Assembly (NCBI GenBank): GCA_004151065.3
Contig: NWUY0300109904.1
Location: 17,274 to 31,917 of the forward strand
Direction of reading: 5' to 3'
Origin: Larix sibirica
Lineage: Eukaryota; Streptophyta; Pinopsida; Pinales; Pinaceae
DNA length: 14,644 nucleotides
Below the pieces are notes generated by a model, which made no database searches, was not told where the DNA came from, and saw nothing but the letters and a program-made list of their open reading frames with translations. This document shows, in pieces, positions 8,391 to 14,644 of this stretch (its first letter is position 1; each line of letters begins with the position of its first letter). The position numbers and the translations under genes are program-made.

Positions 8391-8840
8391 GCATTAGAGC
8401 GTCTATGGCATTACTTGCCTTCCTGCCTTGTGCTTCAACACATATTTGTAGCTTTGCAAGATGTTTCTCGATGAGTCACTAATTCAATTTTGCCCACGAT
8501 TTTATGAACTTAGTGCCCAATTTTCCATGTATAAAACAAACTCCTCCTCTGTCATTGAAGTGCTTTTGCAACAATTTAAATCTAAGTGACATTTTGAATT
8601 CTTCTTTTGTGCTTAATTTAGAATCTCATCAAAGTATTCCATTGGACTTCCTTCGAAACCCAAAATGGCACCAATTGCTATCATGCTTACATCACAATCT
8701 ACTTTGACACTTTGCCAAATTATGTGGTGACTTTAACATTGGTGCTTTTGTTAAATTATTCATTAATTGTTCAAAATTGTGCAACACTGTTGTGCTTTGC
8801 TGAAATCCTCGTGATCTCATACATTTTCTTATCAACTCAC
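8391..8840 (-). pseudogene. Ty3/gypsy RNase H remnant
   Basis: RNase H degrades the RNA strand of the RNA/DNA hybrid during reverse transcription. The linker from RT reads FEQLMNNLTKAPMLKSP (8775-8725), the classic region before RNase H. DCDVSMIAIGAILGF (8696-8652) holds the first catalytic Asp context (usually DASxxGxGAVL). EEEFVLYMENWAL (8549-8511) corresponds to KEFVLYSDHQAL, with the SDH Asp lost. LQSYKYVLKHKAGR (8459-8418) and NAIDAL (about 8411-8394) form the C-terminal KHKxGKxNxVADALSR motif with a frameshift inside. Between EEEFVLYMENWAL and LQSYKYV the same frame keeps GQN and two stops. The frame is broken, so this is a pseudogene. Confidence 0.88.
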
Positions 8841-8899
8841 TTACCACATTGAATACTTCAATGAAATTCATATAAAAACTAGAATTGTGATGAAAACAT

Positions 8900-9480
8900 C
8901 TCACCTCTATGGCATTGCACTATGTGGCCATTCTAAAACCACTTTCACTTGCTTTGAATCCATATACAACCCCTCCTTGGACACAATGAAACCATGGTAT
9001 ATTTGTTTCGCCTTGAAGTTCTATCATTTCTTCAAGTCAATGTGCAAATCCTCTTTCCTTGATGCTTTAAAACAATTCCAAATGTTGTGAATGCTCCTCT
9101 CAATTTTCATTGAAGGTGTAAATATGTTCGTGCAAAACTTACGAGCCACAAACTACCAGATATGTCCTCAAAAGTTTTATCATGAGCCTAACCAAGGCTT
9201 TGGGTGCATTTGTTTGTGTAAAATAGAACCATTCAATCATGCAATCCATCCTTGGTCTTGAATGTAGTGTTTCACTTGTGCTCTCTAATTTGAATATGGT
9301 GATATTGGCTCTTCAGACTAAGATTTGAAAAATATCTCTTGCCACTCTTGCTGTTGATGAAATCTTATCGTTGGTACTTGGAAGTTGTATTTGTTTATGA
9401 TCTTAGCAAACGCTAGAAGTCTGTACATGTCCTCCACAATACATTTTTATTTTGCATGATCCATGTTCGAATAACACGTG
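8900..9480 (-). pseudogene. Ty3/gypsy reverse transcriptase remnant
   Basis: This would be the RNA-dependent DNA polymerase of the element. In order on the minus strand: a WRTCTDF stretch (about 9440-9415, usual WRMCVDYRALN); YFSNLSLKSQYHHIQIRE (about 9334-9281, usual YFSKIDLRSGYHQIRIRE); TTFKTKDGLHD (9268-9236, usual TAFKTKDGLYEW); a TNAP-like patch near 9200; a VLR-type patch near 9165; EEHSQHLELF near 9095; and the thumb GFIVSKEGLYMDSKQV followed by LEWP (8995-8927). The YxDD catalytic loop expected near 9150 is not readable. Stops at 9274-9272 and 9235-9233 replace Trp codons. At least three frameshifts are needed, so it is not functional. Confidence 0.92.
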
Positions 9481-9789
9481 GCCTAGTACTCTCCTTTATC
9501 AAACATTTTGACAACTCGCTACATTTCAATTAAACTATGCACCTTCCACTAGATTGATCATATGCATTACTCAAGTAAGCAATCAACCCCCCCAAATTTT
9601 TTGTTAGGAGGTGAGCCTTCTGGCAAATAATGTTATCTCATTTTACTCCAACAACTTTCTGATGTCAAGAACCTCTAATTTTGGCACTGCATAACATTCC
9701 TTTGTCTTGTTCATCACACTTGAATTTTGTGCATTGACAACACTTCTCTTGGTTTTCTATCCTTCATTGTCAACATCTAAAACTTCCTT
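9481..9789 (-). other. protease-RT linker, poorly conserved
   Basis: The minus strand between the protease and RT remnants should carry the linker and the RT N-terminus. A patch ELSKCLIKES near 9520-9490 resembles the ELLEKGLIRES(S)SP region just before RT palm motifs. The remainder shows no reliable similarity and frequent stops. A run of seven C on the plus strand (about 9589-9595) lies inside it. Confidence 0.4.
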
Positions 9790-10114
9790 TCATAGAGATG
9801 TAGGTATCCTTCCTATTCTTTTTTCACATTGCCATGATATTCCTAGTAACAAGTAACAAGTGCACATGGTATTCCATTTGGCAAAATATTGTCCTGGTAT
9901 TATTCTCCCATATTGATTGTCGACCTGCATTGATTTTCAGCAAGACCTCATAATTCCATTGGATCAATATACTTTGTATGGTTGAGGGTGCTCTTTTTTA
10001 TGCTTAATTCAACTCCTTTACCATTTCCATGATGGCCCTGTTTTTTAGGCTACCAACATCAATAATAACGTTGCAACCTTGGCCTTCAACATTACATCGG
10101 GTCTTGAAGATATT
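9790..10114 (-). pseudogene. retroviral-type aspartic protease remnant
   Basis: The protease cleaves the Gag-Pol polyprotein. On the minus strand NIFKTRC (10114-10094) followed by GCNVIIDVGS (10078-10049) matches the plant gypsy signature NIFxTRC...GKVCxxIIDGGSCTNV. Here the active-site triad is DVG instead of D(S/G)G, and the Cys after Ser is lost. NRAIMEMVKEL then follows the usual NVVSxxMVEKL pattern. Further on, HVHLLL (about 9867-9850) corresponds to the ACHLLLGRPW flap-end motif. Between the two are stops and a frameshift. It lies after gag and before RT, as expected. Inactive. Confidence 0.85.
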
Positions 10115-10290
10115 TCTTCTCAGGTATCAATACTCTTCTAAAGCTTTGCTTCAACATCGTTGGCATGATCTTGCAGTATCATCAAATTGTCACCTTGGTC
10201 TATCGCTACTGCAATTCTCACTCCTTCTTTTGAAGGCTCTCCTCGTAATTGTGGTTCTTTGCTTATTCCTATTCACAATCTCTCTATGAG

Positions 10291-10384
10291 GATGCTCAAA
10301 TCATTGGTGTTCTACTGTCCTACATTTGTAATAATAGCATCCTCATATCACTTGTGTTCTACTATCACACATTTGTAATAATAA
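10291..10384 (-). repeat. 47-bp direct duplication, possible twin zinc knuckles
   Basis: On the plus strand 10291-10337 and 10338-10384 are similar copies sharing TGTTCTACT and ACATTTGTAATAATA. Read on the minus strand each gives YYYKC-x3-EH followed by a stop-containing QxFE/KxYE stretch. This fits a CCHC zinc knuckle (C-x2-C-x4-H-x4-C) whose first Cys became Tyr and whose last Cys is lost. It sits between capsid and protease, where nucleocapsid knuckles belong. The duplication is plain; the knuckle reading is inference. Confidence 0.6.
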
Positions 10385-10540
10385 AGTTGTCATCAATAAC
10401 CACTATATCCTCCTCCCCATCCTCCAAAGAATTCCTGACCTTTGCCCCTGACTTTGCCCATACAATTATTTTTCTTCTACCTTCTTATCGTGCACATCAT
10501 CCATCCTCTATGTGGGATTGTGCGCTTAGACTCCTTTTCT

Positions 10541-11100
10541 GGCATTTCGTCCTTGATCAAAATTTTGCATAACTTTCTCCTCTACTTTTAGCACATACTG
10601 AGAAATACATCTAGCAATTTAAATGATTGTACATATTTTGCACATCACATTTCTATTGGTGCATTTGATCTTTGCAAACGTTTATCATCTTCAATTTCAA
10701 TACATTAACATACTTTGGTCCATGTCCACGTCTTCCTTGTGTTTAGCTTGAATTGATATATTTGAAAATTCTCGTGTACTTTTGTACACTTTGCTCCTTT
10801 CGTCCACAGGTTCAACAACTGTTTGAACAACAATTGTTTATAATCCATGGGTAAGAAATTCTCTCTCAGCTTTTCAACCACCATGCTTCAATGCTTTATC
10901 TTTTACTTATCCTTCTAAATTATCTCGAACTGCACAAAATCCCACGAAATGGCAACTTGTCGTTTCAACTTTGTACTTTCAAGTCTTGTTCTCTAAAGGA
11001 ATTCTGTCGTTTTAATCTTGTTATAATTATTTAGTTCGCTGAGTCAACAAATCAACTTATCAGCTTTTAAGTTCCATGGTCATGTGGAACTTTTAGGTTT
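10541..11100 (-). pseudogene. gypsy gag capsid remnant
   Basis: Gag forms the virus-like particle. On the minus strand RQVAISWDFVQFEI (10962-10921) corresponds to the RGRAxxWWDxLQxE region of plant gypsy gag. It is followed, after Gln-to-stop-like changes and a KIKH-stop-SMV segment, by LRENFLPMDYKQLLFKQL (10869-10816), matching LREKFLPxDYEQxLYxRLQNL. QYVLKVEEKVMQNFDQ (10600-10553) matches the C-terminal ALKxEEKL stretch. The start codon is not identifiable. The N-terminal patch near 11090-11030 resembles FHG...FVDWL only loosely. Multiple frameshifts and stops make it a pseudogene. The neighbouring knuckle-like repeat and protease confirm the order. Confidence 0.82.
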
Positions 11101-12151
11101 GCAAACTTCTCACTCTTCAATGAACTTAAATTTTTCCCCGTGATGTCATCTCCCATTTCCTTTCTTCATCTTCTAGGTTTGAGCCACTCAACCTCTTAAC
11201 TCCCTTTTACTTTAGGTTGTTCGCAACTCTCTCCGCAACTCCGGTAATTACTTTGATATTATGATGGACTAACTTGACTCTATTGTTTATCATGATATTT
11301 ACATACTCGGGTCTCTCATCTTCTTCCTACTTTGTCTCATTGTCGACTCTCTATTCAACTCGTTTAACCCTTAAACTCAGATACAATGACCAACGAATGT
11401 GAGTCCATTGTTTATCATCATATTTATTCTTTTGGTAAACTCCTTACCCTTTTCTTCAATTCTTTTGCTTTTTGTCACACTTCCTTACAAGGTCTTGATC
11501 TCCTTTGTTACGACTTTTCACCTTCCTTCAGTGTGTGGTCATATTGTATTGTGTAATTCTGTTTGTATGTGACACTCACGCATGCTATTCTTCATCCATC
11601 TTTTACAGGTTTCCACACTTTATATCTTCGTTTCTCTTTGCTAACGACATCCTTAACATGCCTCCTCCATCCTCAAGGGTCACACGCTTTCATCCTTTGT
11701 GCAGAAATTGTGCACTGCATCATTGTCGTGATTGTGGTCGTTCTTTTTTACTTTGTCACGCTTCGCTTGTTTGCTTTCTTGCTTGCTTGCTACTTGCTTG
11801 CCATAGAGATTTCTTACACTAAAAAAATCTCCCCATTAGGGGCATGCTACTTCCCTTGACATAGAGCATGAAAGGACGTGAGGAGTACACTCAATACAGG
11901 AGTGTGGAGCAAATTAAAGGAGAGGAAGAATTGTTGAAAGCATAGCAACATATTGTTGTTAGATGTGAACATGTAGAAGTGAGAGCGCGAATGTCAAACA
12001 TCTTGTGAGGAGAAATCAAAATCATAGCAGACAAGTTGTTGGAGCTGTAATTTCGTCTCTAACCTAATGTAATCGTAATCATGGACAAAAGTTCACCCCC
12101 TTTTAAAATTAGCATGAGAGCATAAAATTTGTAGTTGAAAAAAGAAGCTTC
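11101..12151. other. unresolved region upstream of gag; 5' LTR not found
   Basis: On the minus strand this should hold the N-terminus of gag, the leader, the primer site and the 5' LTR. The minus strand at 11110-11220 is rich in Glu, Arg and Gly codons, as gag N-termini often are. To about 11820 the plus strand is pyrimidine-rich, then the bias reverses near 11860. Plus frames 11505-11822 and 11563-11859 are Cys/Leu/Phe-rich shadows. No reverse complement of the usual tRNA-Met primer site and no copy of 6812-7298 were seen. Confidence 0.35.
11276..11426 (+). repeat. direct repeat of about 26 bp, spacing 125
   Basis: Positions 11276-11301 and 11401-11426 agree at 23 of 26 bases around ATTGTTTATCAT. 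Flanking similarity is weak (GATGGACTAAC against AATGACCAACG), so this may be the core of an older 125-bp duplication. Confidence 0.55.
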
Positions 12152-12590
12152 AAGGAGGGTTATTTTGTTTTAATTTTAATTAAATTTGTTTTAATTATTT
12201 ATATAATTTTTGTGGGAGCAAATATGCCATGTTTTTAAGGGCATCAAAGTGTCTTTCTTGAATTGTTGAGTGTTTGGAAGATCAAGATCATACAATACTT
12301 TTGGGGTGGTGTGCTGTTTTGTTATTGGGATAGTTTTTAAGGAGGGTTATTTTTTTTTAATAATTTAAAAAATATGTTTGGAGAAAATATGCCTTGTTTA
12401 ACGCCATCAAAGTGTCGTTCTTGAATTGTTGAGTATTGGGAAGATCATACAAGACTTGTCCTTGTTAAGTATTGGGAAGATCATACAAGACTTGGGGACT
12501 AATAGAGACACACTTTTGGGGTGTTGTGTGTCGTTTTGCTATTGGGATATTTTTAATTGAGGATTTTTTTTTTAGTTTTGATTGCCTAAG
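12152..12590 (+). repeat. tandem array, period about 187 bp, two copies plus a partial third
   Basis: Copy 1 (12152-12338) and copy 2 (12339-12554) both open AAGGAGGGTTATTTT, pass through an AT-rich tract, and share AATATGCC, CATCAAAGTGTC, TTCTTGAATTGTTGAGT, GATCATACAA, ACTTTTGGGGTG and TATTGGGATA in order. Copy 2 is longer because of an internal 36-bp duplication. A truncated third start (TTGAGGATTTTTTTTTTAG, from about 12555) follows. No coding content. Confidence 0.88.
12432..12494 (+). repeat. nested 27-bp exact duplication, period 36
   Basis: AGTATTGGGAAGATCATACA...ACTTG occurs identically at 12432-12458 and 12468-12494, inside the second unit of the 187-bp array. It arose after that array, since the first unit has only one diverged counterpart. 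Confidence 0.9.
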
Positions 12591-13210
12591 TGGCTTTATT
12601 TTTTGGAAACATCGATGTTTTGCAGATTGATGATTCACTTCTCTATTCATATTTTCATCCTTTTTTCAACGCTCTTCAACATTGGATTGAGTTAGCATGT
12701 GCTGGAACATGTCGCCCTTGCAAAATTTGTAAATTTGTATATTGGTTGCCATCGTTGTAATGCAAATTCATTTTGCAGCCATGATATAATAGAGATTATA
12801 ATATACATGTCTTATTATTAATGTAACCTTGTTTTAGATCATAACCAAACATAAGGGAAGAGTACGTGGCATTGAGAAGATGCATGGGTGCTTGCGCAGG
12901 GTATTAGAATTTTACTTTCCTTTTGCTTATAATAGAGTAGGGTAGGATGATGAAACTGAATGCACAAGTCGTCTTTGTCATTGTGGAAGCCAATTTTTGA
13001 GCTGTTTGATGTAATGGATTACATGAATAAATGTGTGGTGTTTAGGGATGTTGATATGTATCCATCTTGTCACATGGTCTTGCTTCCTCTCGCTTTCAGG
13101 GATAGCCATCTACAACCAAAGATTTCTAAGGTTCTCATGCACTCCCAAGAAGAATACATGACCCTAGTTGGAGCTAGTTGTTACCTCCCATATTCTATGA
13201 CGATGATTTT
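12591..13210. other. unrecognised spacer
   Basis: Mixed AT-rich sequence with no bounded repeat or RNA gene visible. Around 12785-12830 it is very AT-rich. The only notable open frame begins at 12960 and is described separately. Confidence 0.35.
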
Positions 13211-13361
13211 CACCACACTGAGGGGGATTTGCAGCAAGTACTTTTGGAGCATTGGATTGAATTGGGGTGTATACTTCTTCATGGAGGCTTTCTCTTCGTG
13301 GCACTTGATGGAGATCGTTGGTGGAAGAGACTCACTTGTCGTTGTTGATGGTCATGTTTAG
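12960..13361 (+). CDS. hypothetical 133-residue open frame, doubtful
   Basis: This is the longest plus-strand frame in the right part of the window, opened by ATG at 12960. The predicted protein is rich in Met, Phe, Leu and Ser, with no signal peptide, catalytic motif or fold I recognise. Its first 83 or so residues are unique sequence. The last 50 are read through the first unit of the 255-bp tandem repeat (from 13211), and the second unit has no equivalent open frame. That favours chance over selection. No upstream promoter or splice context was identified. It may be a fragment of an unknown transposon protein. Confidence 0.12.
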   Translation: MHKSSLSLWKPIFELFDVMDYMNKCVVFRDVDMYPSCHMVLLPLAFRDSHLQPKISKVLMHSQEEYMTLVGASCYLPYSMTMIFTTLRGICSKYFWSIGLNWGVYFFMEAFSSWHLMEIVGGRDSLVVVDGHV

Positions 13362-13727
13362 TAGTTTGGTGGAGGTTGCTTCAGTTGTGCATCACGTTCT
13401 TTCCAATTTGATGGAGGCATTCTTCATGGTGGGGGGATCTCTTAGTTATTTTCTCATTCTGTAGTCACCAGATTGAGGGGGATTTTTTGCAAATGCCTTT
13501 GGGGCATTCGATTGTCTCGGGGGTATACTTCTTCATGGAGCCTTTCTCTACTAGGCATTTAATAGAGATGTTTGGTGGAGTAGACTCACTTCTTGTTGTT
13601 GATGACTGTGTTTAGTGGTTTGATAGAGGTTGCTTAAGTTGTGCATCATGTTCCTTTCAATTTGATAGAGGTATTCTTCATGTTGGGGAGATCACATAGT
13701 TATTTTCTCATTCTCTACTCACTACTT
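13211..13727 (+). repeat. two-copy tandem duplication, period about 255 bp
   Basis: Copy 1 (13211-13465) and copy 2 (13466-13727) start CACCACACTGAGGGGG and CACCAGATTGAGGGGG. They share GTATACTTCTTCATGGAG, GACTCACTT, GTTGTTGATG, TGTGCATCA, ATTCTTCATG and TAGTTATTTTCTCATTCT in order. They differ at many scattered positions, so the duplication is old. TGAGGGGGATT resembles the purine tract before some plant LTRs, but no LTR follows. Confidence 0.9.
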
Positions 13728-13803
13728 TCTCTTGGTTGTTGCATGGTGGGTTCCTGTCTTAGTTTTCCTCATGGTGGTGTACTTTTCTAGTGTTTTGCCT
13801 TGA

Positions 13804-14060
13804 TATTACTCACTTTCATCACTTTTCTATTGTTTTACCTAAGTACCTTTCATATTTCATTACACTTCCACTTTGTACCTAGGCATAACCCATATCACTT
13901 TCATATTCCATCATATCCCTATTCTTATTCTTATTACTCACTTTCATCACTTTTCTATTGTTTTACCTAAGTACCTTCCATATTTCATTACACTTCCACT
14001 TTGTACCTAGGCATAACCCATATCACTTTCATATTCCATCATATCCCTATTCTTATTCTT
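13804..14060 (+). repeat. near-identical tandem duplication, period 128 bp
   Basis: 13804-13931 and 13932-14059 match base for base except one T/C difference (13850 against 13978). The unit runs from TATTACTCACTTTCATCAC to CCCTATTCTTATTCTT. It is pyrimidine-rich with internal CATAT words. The near identity marks it as the youngest duplication in the window apart from the 45-bp units at 7666 and the nested 36-bp one at 12432. Confidence 0.95.
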
Positions 14061-14308
14061 AGAGGGTGCATGAGTCATTTCATCCAGTTTAATATAAGTT
14101 TTCCTTCATAATTAACCTTTAATGTGTCATATTTTAGCAAATCACATTTTCCATGTGTGAACACGCCAATGTAGTTTGGGACATTTTTATTATTGAATAA
14201 TTAAACCCAAACCTTAAGTTGAGTGCTACATTATTGGTTTTTTAATATTTATTTGTTATGAACCTTCATTGAGGCATCATTCCACAAGTTTCATCTCAAA
14301 ATGTTTTA
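14061..14308. other. unrecognised AT-rich spacer
   Basis: This is AT-rich sequence between two tandem arrays, under 300 bases, with no ORF, hairpin or element end of note. Confidence 0.4.
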
Positions 14309-14623
14309 ATCTTTCATTTGGGAATGCAACTTTATTTCCCATGTGGTACAACATGACGGTAATGCTCCCCCATTGACACACATGTAGAGATTAAAAAAAT
14401 GATAAAGGAATAAAGTGCATTCACTAGGGGATGCAAATTATTCCTTGTGTGGTATAACACTTGTGTAGTTGCCCCCTTTTGGCACACATTTTGAGGACAC
14501 ACATGTTGAGATAAAAAAAATAAAAAAGGAATAAAGTGTATTCACTAGGGTATACAAATTATGCCTTGTGTGGTACAACACTTAAGGGTAGTTGTCTCCT
14601 TTTCGCACACATTTTGTTACAAC
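14309..14623 (+). repeat. tandem array, period about 121 bp, nearly three copies
   Basis: Two good units begin GAGATTAAAAAAATGATAA (14387) and GAGATAAAAAAAATAAAAA (14508). They share GGAATAAAGTG, ATTCACTAGGG, CCTTGTGTGGTA, CAACACTT/TAACACTT and GCACACATTTTG. A more diverged, truncated unit (about 14309-14386) matches their second halves, with GGAATGCAA, TTCCCATGTGGTACAAC and GACACACATGTAGAGATT. The last unit stops at the AT microsatellite. AATAAA occurs in each full unit. Confidence 0.85.
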
Positions 14624-14644
14624 TATATATATATATATATATAT
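14624..14644. repeat. (TA)n microsatellite reaching the window edge
   Basis: There are 21 bases of uninterrupted alternating TA up to the last base of the window, so the true length is unknown. It directly follows the last 121-bp unit. Confidence 0.95.

Larger units (their letters stand above)
8121..11100 (-). mobile_element. degenerate Ty3/gypsy retrotransposon relic (gag-PR-RT-RH-INT)
   Basis: On the minus strand five retroelement domains appear in the order capsid, protease, reverse transcriptase, RNase H, integrase. Integrase after RNase H is the hallmark of Ty3/gypsy rather than copia. The motifs are the plant gypsy forms, for example FLPMDYKQLLFKQL in capsid and VSKEGLYMDSKQV in the RT thumb. 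Frames shift repeatedly and stops are common, so nothing is translatable as one product. An internal deletion joins the RNase H end to mid-integrase. Flanking LTRs are not proven. The 6812-7298 segment is a candidate 3' LTR, and no matching 5' LTR was found to the right. The clade within Ty3/gypsy cannot be fixed by eye. Confidence 0.9.

Noticed and set aside
8388-8399. TGGCATTAGAGC, similar to a tRNA-Met primer-binding site
   Set aside because: The same bases, read on the minus strand, are the NAIDAL end of RNase H, and no LTR ending precedes it on the plus strand.
10249-10572. 107-codon and overlapping plus-strand frames over 10029-10572
   Set aside because: The minus strand here carries readable gag and protease motifs, so the plus frames are shadows of the gypsy relic.
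11505-11859. 105- and 98-codon plus frames rich in Cys, Leu and Phe
   Set aside because: They overlap each other, have no motif, and follow the pyrimidine bias of the antisense side of the gypsy leader/gag region.
11860-12560. 5' LTR for the minus-strand gypsy relic, opening at TGTTGG near 12037
   Set aside because: Sequence after 12037 does not match the 6812-7298 candidate beyond the first bases, and no known primer site adjoins it.
7173-12815. Shared word ATACATGTCTTAT near 7175 and near 12805 as evidence of paired LTRs
   Set aside because: The match is only about 13 bases and flanking sequence is unrelated, so chance in AT-rich DNA is the simpler explanation.
12152-14644. CRISPR-like or centromeric satellite array
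   Set aside because: Units are abutting or long, only two or three per array, of four unrelated sequences, with no short conserved repeat separated by unique spacers; a centromeric satellite would have many units of one family.

Overview
The window looks like nuclear DNA of a large plant genome. It is AT-rich with long low-complexity and purine- or pyrimidine-biased stretches. It has no intact gene, no rRNA or tRNA, no operon-like ORF packing, and plant-type LTR-retrotransposon debris at several ages. A gymnosperm or another repeat-rich plant is plausible, but that is inference and no host marker gene is visible.

The firmest content is a heavily decayed Ty3/gypsy retrotransposon on the minus strand at about 8121-11100. 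Read right to left it keeps recognisable gag capsid (11100-10541), possible zinc-knuckle remnants (10384-10291), protease (10114-9790), reverse transcriptase (9480-8900), RNase H (8840-8391) and integrase (8345-8121). That order is diagnostic of Ty3/gypsy. Frames are broken many times. The RNase H end runs into the middle of the integrase core with only about 60 bases between them, so the zinc-binding domain and first catalytic Asp are missing. Several stop codons sit where the family has Trp or Gln, as expected from C-to-T decay of methylated DNA.

Layout: 1-1338, GT-rich, unrecognised, with small hairpins. 1339-2310, polypurine-like tract, LTR-like start and TATA box. 2311-3254, unrecognised. 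3255-3495, second short LTR-like block. 3496-6811, strongly purine-rich degenerate sequence holding a tandem duplication with a period of about 440 bp. 6812-7298, LTR-like segment bounded by TGTTGG/CCAACA, with a perfect 36-bp palindrome and a PBS-like site. 7299-8120, unresolved, with a 49-bp-period minisatellite. 8121-11100, the gypsy relic. 11101-12151, its probable leader side, unresolved. 12152-14644, four unrelated short tandem arrays (periods about 187, 255, 128 and 121 bp) and an AT microsatellite at the edge.

No functional gene system is supported. The window reads as intergenic repeat sediment whose interest lies in how the elements decayed, duplicated and abut one another. All family assignments come from remembered motifs, without database searches.
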